From Chlamydiota bacterium (lineage in GTDB: Bacteria; Chlamydiota; Chlamydiia; Chlamydiales; Rhabdochlamydiaceae), in NCBI GenBank assembly GCA_011065235.1, contig JAAKFB010000015.1, positions 1-14,699 on the forward strand: DNA of 14,699 bases. The letters are read 5' to 3'. Position 1 is the first letter of the stretch, and every line of letters starts with the position of its first letter. Of the stretch, positions 5,642 to 12,370 are shown in pieces. The translations under genes were made by a program, and so were the position numbers. The notes beneath the pieces are model-generated. The model saw only the letters and a list, made by a program, of their open reading frames with translations. It did not search any database and was not told the DNA's origin.

Positions 5642-5882
5642 TTTTCTTTCCTCCTAATAACAATCTTATACTAGTTTTTTCTTCCCTGTAAAAATAAACG
5701 CGCCAACCATTCTTCCATCTCAACTCAAACAGGGGGTATTCAGAACCCTGCAGAGGCTTTACGTCTCCAAAGTGTCCAAAAGCTTCTATTCTGTAAAGCC
5801 GAGCTTCTACCTGGGCCTGCTCTTTGATCTGGAGTTTTGTGAGCCACTCATCGAATTCTGGCGCTTTTGTTATCTTTATCAT
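5574..5882 (-). CDS. RelE/ParE-superfamily toxin (Gp49/HigB-like addiction module killer)
   Basis: A 102-aa protein matching the phage-derived Gp49-like/addiction-module-killer family. It starts MIKITKAPEFDEWLTKLQ, has the core FELRWKNGWRVYFYREE (residues ~48-64), and ends LLLGGKKNDQKKDIKKAE. Such toxins usually cleave mRNA at the ribosome; the antitoxin gene follows immediately. Its last 68 bp overlap the antitoxin gene. A good promoter lies just upstream (TTGCCA-17-TATAAT on the minus strand), leaving a leader of only about 10-15 nt and no obvious ribosome-binding site. Poor toxin initiation next to strong antitoxin initiation would favour excess antitoxin. The pair sits between tRNA remnant 2b and a broken dinD gene, consistent with stabilising this module. 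Confidence 0.85.
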   Translation of the reverse strand: MIKITKAPEFDEWLTKLQIKEQAQVEARLYRIEAFGHFGDVKPLQGSEYPLFELRWKNGWRVYFYREEKTSIRLLLGGKKNDQKKDIKKAEVLLRRYAYLKE

Positions 5883-5901
5883 GAACTAGCCCATAGTGCA
5901 C

Positions 5902-5930
5902 ATTATATCATGCGCCCAGTATATTGGCAA
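5902..5930 (-). promoter_or_regulatory. Toxin-antitoxin operon promoter
   Basis: On the minus strand TTGCCA (5930-5925) and a perfect TATAAT (5907-5902) are 17 bp apart and about 20 bp before the toxin start. This is the best sigma70-type promoter match in the window. The sequence between it and the start codon (AGTGCACA) could hold the antitoxin operator, but no clear inverted repeat was identified. Confidence 0.6.
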
Positions 5931-6107
5931 CTCTCTAAAAAAGCAATCATTTTTTACATTTGGAGGGGTTCGGTTTTCAAAGAACAGGGTTAAGATATCC
6001 TAATAACAATTAGTTGGTTAGGTTTTATTTAAGATAAAACTTAAGGTGACAATTTATTATTTTAATGCCAAACTAAGTTTAATAATATATTAATAGAGGT
6101 AAATTTT

Positions 6108-6284
6108 ATGGCTTCAAATTCAATTAAATCATCTTCAGCTCTAGTTGTGTATACTCCTCCTATGTCCTTTTCAAATAGGGCAAAAGCTTATTTGGATCGG
6201 GTTCATGAGTTTTTCATGAAATCTTCAATGGGTCGCTTACCTCCTTTTCCCAGTTCGATCATTTTCGTGACATTACGAAAATGA
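6108..6284 (+). pseudogene. Truncated unknown gene, N-terminal fragment (58 codons)
   Basis: The open frame begins MASNSIKSSSALVVYTPP and has a proper ribosome-binding site (AGAGGT, 6095-6100, 7 nt before ATG). The first ~36 residues read like a protein start (FSNRAKAYLDRVHEFF). From about 6215 onward the frame is just the complement of the dinD remnant, giving a low-complexity tail (MGRLPPFPSSIIFV). I interpret it as the 5' end of a gene cut off by the same event that removed the end of dinD. The Ser-rich start resembles many secreted chlamydial proteins, but no function can be assigned. Confidence 0.5.
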
Positions 6285-6478
6285 TCATTTGGATCATAAC
6301 CAGTTGTTTGGCAGGACTCTATACCCCTCTTGATGGTTGCTATGAAATTCTCCCATCGCTGATATCCCAATGGCTCCTGGAGATCTCGAGCAAACCAGAA
6401 TTCGATGTTTTCTCCTGGAATGGTTTGCGCTAAAATGTCAAATTGGCTTTGTAGTTTTTGTATGATCTCGCTTTTCAT
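6203..6478 (-). pseudogene. dinD: DinD/BRO-type protein, truncated N-terminal fragment
   Basis: The 91-aa product matches the beginning of DNA-damage-inducible protein D: FARDLQEPLGYQRWENFIAT, the Cys/Gly-Tyr-Asp-DHF region, and ends KGGKRPIEDFM. Intact DinD continues with an SRYACYL-type segment to roughly 270 aa. Here the match stops after EDFM and a stop follows three residues later. DinD proteins interact with RecA-type repair and are frequent on mobile elements. A start at ATG 6478-6476 with AAGGGG upstream, plus a promoter-like pair further up, suggests it was once expressed. The lost 3' two-thirds and the opposing gene fragment ending at the same place mark a deletion junction near 6215. 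Confidence 0.7.
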
Positions 6479-6516
6479 ATCAATACCCCTTCATTTTTTA
6501 AATTCTAAATTTAAGA

Positions 6517-6545
6517 ATTTTCCCACATGGGGGCAAGAGAGTCAA
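6517..6545 (-). promoter_or_regulatory. Candidate promoter of the dinD remnant
   Basis: TTGACT (6545-6540) and GAAAAT (6522-6517) on the minus strand are 17 bp apart, upstream of the dinD start. I see no clear LexA-type CTGT-N8-ACAG operator around it. Confidence 0.3.
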
Positions 6546-6644
6546 TATTTTTGGATGCGAATGACAACTGGTTTTCAGAATTGGGTTTTGGGCTAACCAA
6601 AGGATTTGCTGATAACGAATAGGGAAGAGGACACCAAATGGAAC

Positions 6645-6766
6645 TTTTCCCAATTTTTTCCCACTGACTCGCAATAACTAGCAATTCCAGACAACTTTCA
6701 GCAACACTAGGAAAGATCTCAACCTATGAATTCTGTCGTTGTTAAGATTTACGGAATGTTGCTTAA
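6645..6766 (+). repeat. Repeat A, copy 2 (degenerate, tRNA part lost)
   Basis: The block begins TTTTCCCAATTTTTTCCCA and includes TCGCAATAACTAGCAA, then ACAACTTTCAGCAACA and GTCGTTGTTAAGATTT, matching the other A copies. It diverges after GGAATGTTG, where the others continue with TTGAGAGT and the tRNA-Asn piece. No tRNA remnant follows. It looks like an older copy that lost its core, located just before the tdh-kbl operon. Confidence 0.8.
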
Positions 6767-6901
6767 CCTTGAAAATGTCTAGATCTGTTGAATGACTAAT
6801 TGCAATTGTTAAAGGTATCAGAGATCAATGGATCGTTGAAAATAAAGTCAATCTTATCTTAGATTGCGCTTATAAGGAAGTTTAGGAATAGAAGGGGGGC
6901 T

Positions 6902-7846
6902 ATGAAAAGAAAAATACTAGTGACGGGGGCATCAGGTCTCGTTGGGGTAGACTTAGTTCCTGCTCTGCAAGCAAAGGTGGGAAAAGAGAATGTGATTACC
7001 TATGAGCTTCAGGAGCCTTCCAAACCTCATGATCATATTTTTGAGCTGGGTGATATCCGTGACCGCAACCTTCTTGAATCTGTGATTCAAAAACATGGGG
7101 TGACCGAAGTCTACCATTTAGCAGGGCTTCTCTCTGTCGGCGGGGAAAAGGATCCCGATTTAGCCTGGGATGTCAATCTCGGTAGCTTGCGCAGTGTTCT
7201 TTTTTTGGCAGTGAAGCATAAATTGAAGGTCTTTTGGCCGAGTTCGATTGCGGTTTTTGGCTCGACAACACCGAAGCAACATGTGCCTCAGCATACGATT
7301 TTGGAACCTTTGACGATCTATGGTGTGACAAAAGTAACCGGTGAGCTCCTCTGTCAGTATTATGCGACGCGGTACGGGGTCGATGTGCGCAGCTTGCGCT
7401 ATCCTGGCCTTTTGGGCTACAAAGCGCCTCCCGGTGATGGGACAACGGAATATGCGATCCAAATTTTTTATGAGGCGATCAAGAAGAACCATTATGAATG
7501 CTATATCAATCGCGGGACCATATTGCCCATGATGTACATGGATGATGCGATTAAAGGGACGATCGATCTGATGGAAGCGCCGGCAGAAAAAATTTCAGTG
7601 CGGATGGGGTACAACTTTTCTGCGATCGAATTTGAGCCGGAAGAATTGGTAGGTGAGATCAATCGCCACAATCCCAACTTTAAATGTGACTATAAGCCGG
7701 ATAGCCGCCAAAAAATTGCCGATAGCTGGCCTCAAACGATTGATGACTCAAAAGCGCGGACAGACTGGGGCTGGTCGCCCTCATTTGACTTAAGAAAGAT
7801 GTCCGATGTGATGTATGAAGGAATTAGGAGAAAATTAAATGAGTAA
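6902..7846 (+). CDS. L-threonine 3-dehydrogenase, SDR (epimerase-like) type
   Basis: A 314-aa extended short-chain dehydrogenase. TGASGLVG (residues 8-15) is the NAD-binding loop and GDIRD (50-54) follows. Catalytic residues are Ser114/115 (WPSSIAVFG) and Tyr140/Lys144 (YGVTK). The segments RYPGLLGYKAPPGDGTTEYA and MMYMDDAIKGTIDLM are characteristic of the epimerase-type threonine dehydrogenases rather than sugar epimerases. The enzyme oxidises L-threonine to 2-amino-3-ketobutyrate with NAD+. It is preceded by a strong AAGGGGGG ribosome-binding site, and its stop overlaps the start of the next gene by 8 bp. That gene supplies the following enzyme, which makes the assignment secure. Its sequence is visibly more GC-rich than the neighbouring modules, so it has a different history from the AT-rich cargo. 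Confidence 0.92.
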   Translation: MKRKILVTGASGLVGVDLVPALQAKVGKENVITYELQEPSKPHDHIFELGDIRDRNLLESVIQKHGVTEVYHLAGLLSVGGEKDPDLAWDVNLGSLRSVLFLAVKHKLKVFWPSSIAVFGSTTPKQHVPQHTILEPLTIYGVTKVTGELLCQYYATRYGVDVRSLRYPGLLGYKAPPGDGTTEYAIQIFYEAIKKNHYECYINRGTILPMMYMDDAIKGTIDLMEAPAEKISVRMGYNFSAIEFEPEELVGEINRHNPNFKCDYKPDSRQKIADSWPQTIDDSKARTDWGWSPSFDLRKMSDVMYEGIRRKLNE

Positions 7847-9077
7847 AGAACAGTTCATTCAGACGCTTCAAAATGAACTTGAGCGGATCAACAAGGCGAA
7901 TACGGCAAAGCGTTTTGAAAATATCATCGAAGGATTTACAAGCGAGCCCTCTCCAAAAGCTCTGCTCGGTGGCAAGGCCTACAGAATTTTTAACTCAAAC
8001 GACTATCTCGGTTTGCGCTTTTCTCCACAGGTAAAGAAAGCTGAGTATGAGGCTTCTGCCAAATATGGCGCAGGTCCTGGGGCGGTCCGTTTTATTTCAG
8101 GCTCTTTAAAGGTGCATCACGACTTAGAGCGGGCTCTAGCTTCGTTTCATGGAAGGGAAGACTCGATTATTTTCTCCAGTGCTTTTGCAGCCAACTTAGC
8201 GATCCTCTTTTGCATGATTAAAGGCCAATCCGCGGATTCCGTTGTGGGGGGCAATACTTTAGTTGTCTCCGATATGCTCAATCACCGCAGCATCATCGAT
8301 GGTATTCGTGTGGCAAACTTGCCCAAAGAAAATCGGGCCATTTTCAAACATCTTGATGTGGATGATTTAAAGCGCATTTTAGAAGAAAAAAAGGGAGCTT
8401 TCGACCGGGTGATCGTTGTGACCGATGGGATTTTCTCGATGCTGGGTGTGGCACAAGATCTCAAAAAAATGAGCGCGGTCATTGACAGCTATCAGAGTCA
8501 TTTTAAAGAGGGTGTCTGGCTTGTTGTGGATGATTGCCATGGCGTAGGCGCTTATGGCAAAACGGGTCGGGGCGTTGAAGAGGTGTTTGGAACGAAGGCG
8601 GATCTACTCGTAGGCACATTGGGTAAAGGTTTTGGCGCAGATGGGGGCTACGTCGTTGCCGATCAGGTTGTGATTGATTACTTGCGCGAGTCGGCAGCTA
8701 CCTACATCTACTCCAACCCCTTCTCTCCAGGAACGGCGGGGGCAGCTTTAGCTTCTATCGAACTGATGAAGACTTCTGCCGGTGAAAAACTCCTCGATCA
8801 GCTTGTGAAAAACCGCGAGTATTTTCAAGACAAAATGAATAAGCTCGGGTGTGAATTTGCTGCCGAGTCGACACATCCGATCCAGCCACTTCTTCTTGGA
8901 AACGCTGAAAAAACAGGTCGGTTCAAGCAAGGGCTTTTTGAAGCGGGGATTCTTGTAACCAATATCAACTATCCGGTTGTCCCAAGGGGGCGTGATGAAA
9001 TCCGCGTGCAGATCTCAGCGGCCCACACAAAAGAGGATCTTGATGTCTTTGCCGATGCTTGGCAAAGACTCATGTAA
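7839..9077 (+). CDS. kbl: Glycine C-acetyltransferase (2-amino-3-ketobutyrate CoA ligase)
   Basis: A 412-aa PLP enzyme of the alpha-oxoamine synthase family. Key features are NSNDYLGL (52-59), GAGPGAVRFISGSLKVHHDLE (about 77-97), DDCHGVGAYG (231-240) and the PLP lysine in TLGKGFGADGG (Lys263). It converts 2-amino-3-ketobutyrate and CoA into glycine and acetyl-CoA. With the upstream dehydrogenase it forms the two-step threonine degradation route. The ATG overlaps the dehydrogenase stop (ATGAGTAA), implying translational coupling. A serine palmitoyltransferase- or KAPA-synthase-like role is possible from the fold alone, but the gene pairing favours Kbl. The more usual DDSHAVG is DDCHGVG here; the catalytic Asp and His are kept. 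Confidence 0.9.
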   Translation: MSKEQFIQTLQNELERINKANTAKRFENIIEGFTSEPSPKALLGGKAYRIFNSNDYLGLRFSPQVKKAEYEASAKYGAGPGAVRFISGSLKVHHDLERALASFHGREDSIIFSSAFAANLAILFCMIKGQSADSVVGGNTLVVSDMLNHRSIIDGIRVANLPKENRAIFKHLDVDDLKRILEEKKGAFDRVIVVTDGIFSMLGVAQDLKKMSAVIDSYQSHFKEGVWLVVDDCHGVGAYGKTGRGVEEVFGTKADLLVGTLGKGFGADGGYVVADQVVIDYLRESAATYIYSNPFSPGTAGAALASIELMKTSAGEKLLDQLVKNREYFQDKMNKLGCEFAAESTHPIQPLLLGNAEKTGRFKQGLFEAGILVTNINYPVVPRGRDEIRVQISAAHTKEDLDVFADAWQRLM

Positions 9078-9235
9078 AAAAGAATCAACCGCACCTTGTG
9101 AATAATGAATTCGCGAAGCCCACTGAAAGCTACCCCTTACTCCTGGTATCTTTTCCCTTAAACCCCTGATTTCCACCTGTTTATCCTGACTTCCGCACTT
9201 TTTTTCACAAGTTGTTGATAGTCAATATCTCCCTG

Positions 9236-9436
9236 TTATTCATAGGCACTACGAATTGTATATTTTAAATTTTTATTTGTTAGAATCGATAGGGCTGCAT
9301 TGAGTAACGTACCCATAGTCGGATAAATTTTCCTTTCGCCTACGATTGTTTGTTGCACTTGGCTCGACTGTTTGCTAAATTGACTCCACAATGAATTGAA
9401 GTCGGAATCAGAATCACCCCAGATAACCTTTGCGAC
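9236..9436 (-). pseudogene. Possible C-terminal remnant of an unknown gene
   Basis: Sixty-six codons are open on the minus strand up to a TAA at 9238-9236, with no start codon near the open end. The translation (VAKVIWGDSDSDFNSLWSQF and later IVGERKIYPTMGTLLNAALS) looks more protein-like than random sequence. It ends next to repeat A copy 3, as if the 5' part had been removed there. I do not recognise the family. Confidence 0.25.
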
Positions 9437-9450
9437 TTAGAAATAGAGTA

Positions 9451-9587
9451 ATTTCCCAATTTTTTCCCACTGGCTCGCAAAAATCAGCAACTCTCGACAA
9501 CTTTCGGCAACACGAAGAAAGTCCTTAACTTTTTAATTCTATCGTTGTTAGCATCTGTGGAATGTTGTTGAGAGTGGGAATACTGGA
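9451..9587 (+). repeat. Repeat A, copy 3 (best preserved)
   Basis: It runs from TTTCCCAATTTTTTCCCAC to CTGGA directly before the tRNA-derived piece. It shows the clearest phased motif series: TCGCAA, AGCAAC, GACAAC and GGCAAC about 10 bp apart (9475-9511). Then follow AAGAAAGTCCTTAAC, TTTTTAATTCTATCGTTG and GTGGAATGTTGTTGAGAG, shared with copies 1 and 4. Confidence 0.9.
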
Positions 9588-9632
9588 GACTGTTAATCCA
9601 TTGGTCGCAAGTTCGAATCTTGCATCCGGAGT
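9588..9632 (+). repeat. tRNA-Asn 3' remnant 3 (45 nt, intact 3' half)
   Basis: This is identical to tRNA-Asn from the anticodon loop (GACTGTTAATCC) to the end (CCGGAGT), directly joined to repeat A. It is the longest uninterrupted duplicate and best defines the presumed attachment core. It lacks the D arm and 5' acceptor strand, so it cannot be a tRNA. Confidence 0.95.
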
Positions 9633-9683
9633 TTTTTCAAAGAACAGTTTTTCTAATTGTAGGTGCTTACATAAAGAGTTACT

Positions 9684-10439
9684 ATGTTTCAATATCGGTG
9701 TTTTATTCTTTTACTGATTGTTTTTTTTAGTTATTTCTCTGCTTCCGAAGCAGTTGATAGAAGACAGAATAACGCTGAATATGACCATATGTTTGCTCTT
9801 GGCGTAGCAAGTAGTTGTGATAAGGCTACCTTGCATGACTATCCCCTGGTATATTCGGAGTATTTATCCCCTTTAAAGAACAAGCCCATCAAATTGCTCG
9901 AAATAGGGATTTTACATGGAAAGAGTGTGAAATTGTGGGAAGATTATTTTCCCAATGCAGAGCTGCACTTTATTGATAGGTCAATGGAGTATGTTACTTA
10001 TTTTTCGAAACGTTCACACTACCATTTAGCTGACCAAGGAAATCCCGAAGATTTGAAGAGAGTAATTGAAACAACTGGTGGAGAATTTGATGTCATCATT
10101 GATGATGGGGGACATTGTATGAAACAACAAATCGTGAGTTTTATTGAACTCTTTCCACATATTAAAAGCGGGGGCATGTACATTGTTGAGGACCTTCATA
10201 CTTCCTATTGGAATGTTTATGGAGGTGGCGGGACACAAGAAAATCCTTCAGCTGGGGAAGGAACCGCAATTGCTTTCTTTCAAAATTTAGTTCATGACGT
10301 GAACTTTGTTGGGGCAAATACGGGTAGAGTGAATTATGAGCTTCATAGTGAAAGTTACAAACAAACACTTTCATATTATCAAAAAAACATCTATTCCATA
10401 CATTTTTATGATAGTATGTGTATTATCATTAAGAGATGA
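9684..10439 (+). CDS. Exported SAM-dependent methyltransferase
   Basis: A 251-aa class I methyltransferase with a hydrophobic N-terminal signal (residues 5-23, FILLLIVFFSYFSASEA). SAM-binding motif I is LLEIGILHGKS (71-81), followed by an acidic residue in HFIDRS (Asp98). IIDDGGH (138-144) and VEDLHTSYW (168-176) resemble the macrolide-sugar O-methyltransferase/CmcI-like group (demethylmacrocin or mycinamicin type), where they bind metal and sugar hydroxyls. Function is inferred only to the level of O-methylation of a glycan-like substrate. Export is puzzling because SAM is cytosolic; the protein may be membrane-anchored, lumenal in the host, or the signal may be non-functional. The ribosome-binding site is weak (AAAGAG). 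It is the sole gene between remnants 3 and 4. Confidence 0.8.
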   Translation: MFQYRCFILLLIVFFSYFSASEAVDRRQNNAEYDHMFALGVASSCDKATLHDYPLVYSEYLSPLKNKPIKLLEIGILHGKSVKLWEDYFPNAELHFIDRSMEYVTYFSKRSHYHLADQGNPEDLKRVIETTGGEFDVIIDDGGHCMKQQIVSFIELFPHIKSGGMYIVEDLHTSYWNVYGGGGTQENPSAGEGTAIAFFQNLVHDVNFVGANTGRVNYELHSESYKQTLSYYQKNIYSIHFYDSMCIIIKR

Positions 10440-10460
10440 AAATTTACATTTTTTAAATTA

Positions 10461-10486
10461 GCAAGTTCGAATCTTGCATCCGGAGT
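10461..10486 (+). repeat. tRNA-Asn 3' remnant 4
   Basis: GCAAGTTCGAATC through CCGGAGT is identical to the T arm and 3' acceptor strand of tRNA-Asn. It is not preceded by repeat A; the boundary lies at the start of the T stem. Confidence 0.93.
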
Positions 10487-10491
10487 CTTGA

Positions 10492-10528
10492 AGCACCTAG
10501 TGTTAAAACTCTAGGTGCTGTTTGTTTT
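10492..10528 (+). terminator. Rho-independent terminator after tRNA remnant 4
   Basis: AGCACCTAG (10492-10500) pairs with CTAGGTGCT (10511-10519) around a 10-nt loop, followed by GTTTGTTTTG. It differs in sequence from the terminators after remnants 1 and 2b/last. It probably ends transcription of the methyltransferase gene. Confidence 0.75.
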
Positions 10529-10617
10529 GCAACCAGGGAATACCGTTCTTTTCGAATAACTGCTCCTATGACTTTATTTTGGTTAAAAAAAGATTTTTAT
10601 ACTAGAAATCACAGAAG

Positions 10618-10676
10618 AAATGTCATTCCTATGATCTGAAAAACCAACTCAAATCTACATCATAGGATTGACATTT
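10618..10676. promoter_or_regulatory. 18-bp inverted repeat in the ATPase upstream region
   Basis: AAATGTCATTCCTATGAT (10618-10635) and ATCATAGGATTGACATTT (10659-10676) are inverted copies with one mismatch and a 23-bp centre. The right arm contains the -35 hexamer of the candidate ATPase promoter, so a bound repressor would block it. It may alternatively be a small hairpin in a leader RNA or the ends of a tiny element. Confidence 0.65.
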
Positions 10677-10697
10677 GCTACTTTTATGATGTAAACT
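10668..10697 (+). promoter_or_regulatory. Candidate ATPase gene promoter
   Basis: A perfect TTGACA (10668-10673) and TAAACT (10692-10697), 18 bp apart, lie about 50 bp before the start codon. The -35 lies inside the right arm of the inverted repeat. Confidence 0.45.
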
Positions 10698-10745
10698 CAG
10701 AGTCTTCATTTTATCTCACAGGAACGACATAAAAAGGCGGCCGTA

Positions 10746-12176
10746 ATGAAGTTCATAGGAAGGAAAAGAGAACTTGAAGATTTAAATCTTTTATTAAGAA
10801 AGAAATCATCGAGCCTTGTCGTCATTAGAGGGCGAAGGCGAATTGGAAAAAGCCGCCTAATCAAAGAGTTCGTAACAGGCAAAAAGAATTGGACTTTCAT
10901 CGGCTTGCCGCCAGTTCCTGGAATAACTAAACAAAGGCAACTCAATGCCTTTTCTGCACAGGTTGCCAAAAATTTGAACATGCCAAAGATGCAAGTTTTA
11001 GATTGGAGCGAGCATTTTGGGTTTTTAGGTAATCAGTCAAAGGATCAGAAGCTCGTTATTGTCTTTGATGAGATCTCTTGGATGGGGTCGGAAGATCCCG
11101 ATTTCTTGGGACAATTAAAAACCGCTTGGGATGAATATTTTTCAGAAAATCCTAATATCATTTTGATATTATGTGGTTCTGTTTCCAGCTGGATAGAAGA
11201 GAATATTCTCAGCAGTACAGGATTTGTGGGAAGAATCTCGCTCGATATGGTGCTAGATGAGTTGCCGATTGCTAAATGCCAGGAATTTTGGGGCGCCAAA
11301 AAAAATAGAATTAGCTCCTATGAAAAATTCAAAGTTTTAGCTGTAACTGGGGGAATCCCAAAATATCTAGAGGAAATTATTCCAGAGCAAACCGCTGAAG
11401 CGAATATACAAAGGCTATGTTTTCAATCTGAGGGTTTGTTGTTCCGGGAGTATGATCAGATATTTTCTGATCTTTTTTCCAAGAGATCTCAAACCTATAG
11501 CAATATCATAAGAACCCTGTCTAAAACAGCTTTAACCCTAGATGAGGTTTGTGACGATTTGCAGATAGAAAAAGGCGGTTCCATTTCACGATATATACAC
11601 AATTTAGTCTTAGCTGGATTCGTAGCTAAGGATGGGACATGGAACCTAAAAAGCAGAAAAACGTCACAACTTAAGAGGTTCCGTCTAAGAGATAACTATC
11701 TACGGTTTTATCTGAAATACATTGAACCAAATAAAGAAAAAATCTTGAAGGGTCTTTTTGAAGTTGGATCGCTTTCTAGCTTGGCAGGATGGGAAACAAT
11801 CATAGGATTGCAATTTGAAAACTTAGTGCTGAATAATCTCAAAGGACTCTGCAAAATATTGCAAATTGAGATTCGGGATATCGTTATGGCAGGGGCTTTT
11901 TTTCAAAGAACAACGAAAAGAAATAGGGGATGTCAGATCGATCTATTAATTCAAACTCGACACAACGTTCTCTACCCATGTGAGATTAAATTCAGTATGA
12001 CAGAGGTCAGGAGTTTAGTCATAGAGGAAGTAGAGCAAAAAATGAAACGTCTCTCATTCCCAAAGGGTTATTCAATCCGCCCGATTCTTATTCACGTAAA
12101 TGGAGTAAGCCGCGGGATAATTGACAGCGAGCTATTCACTCAAATCGTAGACTTTTCGGCTTTCCTAAATATTTAA
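10746..12176 (+). CDS. AAA-type ATPase with C-terminal DUF234/PD-(D/E)XK-like nuclease domain
   Basis: A 476-aa protein of the archaeal-type ATPase plus DUF234 architecture. It opens with FIGRKREL and has Walker A GRRRIGKS (29-36), Walker B LVIVFDEI (103-110) and a sensor-like CGSVSSW (143-149). A winged-helix region spans about residues 245-305, with RLRDNYLRFYLKYI (313-326) at the junction typical of the family. The C-terminal domain keeps nuclease-like residues: Glu358 (QFENL), Asp399 (QIDLL) and Glu413-Lys415 (CEIK). Members are common on mobile elements, and a role in DNA transactions or defence is suspected but not shown. Its start is preceded by AAGGCGG, a fair ribosome-binding site. 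It is the only gene between remnants 4 and 5. Nuclease activity is inferred from spacing only. Confidence 0.85.
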   Translation: MKFIGRKRELEDLNLLLRKKSSSLVVIRGRRRIGKSRLIKEFVTGKKNWTFIGLPPVPGITKQRQLNAFSAQVAKNLNMPKMQVLDWSEHFGFLGNQSKDQKLVIVFDEISWMGSEDPDFLGQLKTAWDEYFSENPNIILILCGSVSSWIEENILSSTGFVGRISLDMVLDELPIAKCQEFWGAKKNRISSYEKFKVLAVTGGIPKYLEEIIPEQTAEANIQRLCFQSEGLLFREYDQIFSDLFSKRSQTYSNIIRTLSKTALTLDEVCDDLQIEKGGSISRYIHNLVLAGFVAKDGTWNLKSRKTSQLKRFRLRDNYLRFYLKYIEPNKEKILKGLFEVGSLSSLAGWETIIGLQFENLVLNNLKGLCKILQIEIRDIVMAGAFFQRTTKRNRGCQIDLLIQTRHNVLYPCEIKFSMTEVRSLVIEEVEQKMKRLSFPKGYSIRPILIHVNGVSRGIIDSELFTQIVDFSAFLNI

Positions 12177-12199
12177 GCCCAAGATCATTTATGTGGGGA

Positions 12200-12337
12200 T
12201 TTTTCCCAATTTTTTCTCATTGGCTCTCAACAATCAGCAATTCTCGCCAGCATTCGGCAACTGAAAGAAAGTTCTTAACCTTTTAATTCTATCGTTGTTA
12301 AGATTTGTGGAATGTTGTTGAGAGTTGGAATGAAGAA
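12200..12337 (+). repeat. Repeat A, copy 4
   Basis: It runs from TTTTTCCCAATTTTTTCTCA to GAAGA directly before a tRNA-Asn piece. It is full length like copy 3, with CAAC-type motifs slightly degraded (CTCAACAATCAGCAA, then CAGCATTCGGCAACT). It begins about 20 bp after the ATPase stop. Confidence 0.88.
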
Positions 12338-12368
12338 GACTGTTAATCCATTGGTCGCAAGTTCGAAT
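12338..12368 (+). repeat. tRNA-Asn remnant 5a (anticodon loop to T loop), interrupted by repeat B
   Basis: GACTGTTAATCC to GTTCGAAT is identical to the tRNA. It then continues TT-CGAGTGCAT into repeat B exactly as at 4858. The remaining tRNA end appears 1.7 kb later at 14089. Confidence 0.9.
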
Positions 12369-12370
12369 TT

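Larger units (their letters stand above)
9078..9683. other. Long spacer with repeat A copy 3 and tRNA remnant
   Basis: The first part (9078-9235) shows no gene. A minus-strand open frame without a start (9236-9436) may be a gene remnant. From 9451 the sequence is repeat A, followed by a tRNA-Asn 3' piece and a short leader for the methyltransferase gene. TTTTCAAAGAACAG at 9636 also occurs at 5974. Confidence 0.6.
10440..10745. other. Spacer with tRNA remnant 4, terminator and ATPase control region
   Basis: It contains the tRNA-Asn remnant, a terminator hairpin, and an 18-bp inverted repeat overlapping a promoter for the ATPase gene. No additional gene is seen. Confidence 0.6.

Noticed and set aside
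7160..7532. Several overlapping frames on both strands inside the threonine dehydrogenase gene
   Set aside because: They are shadows of the GC-richer coding sequence; the SDR protein accounts for the region fully.
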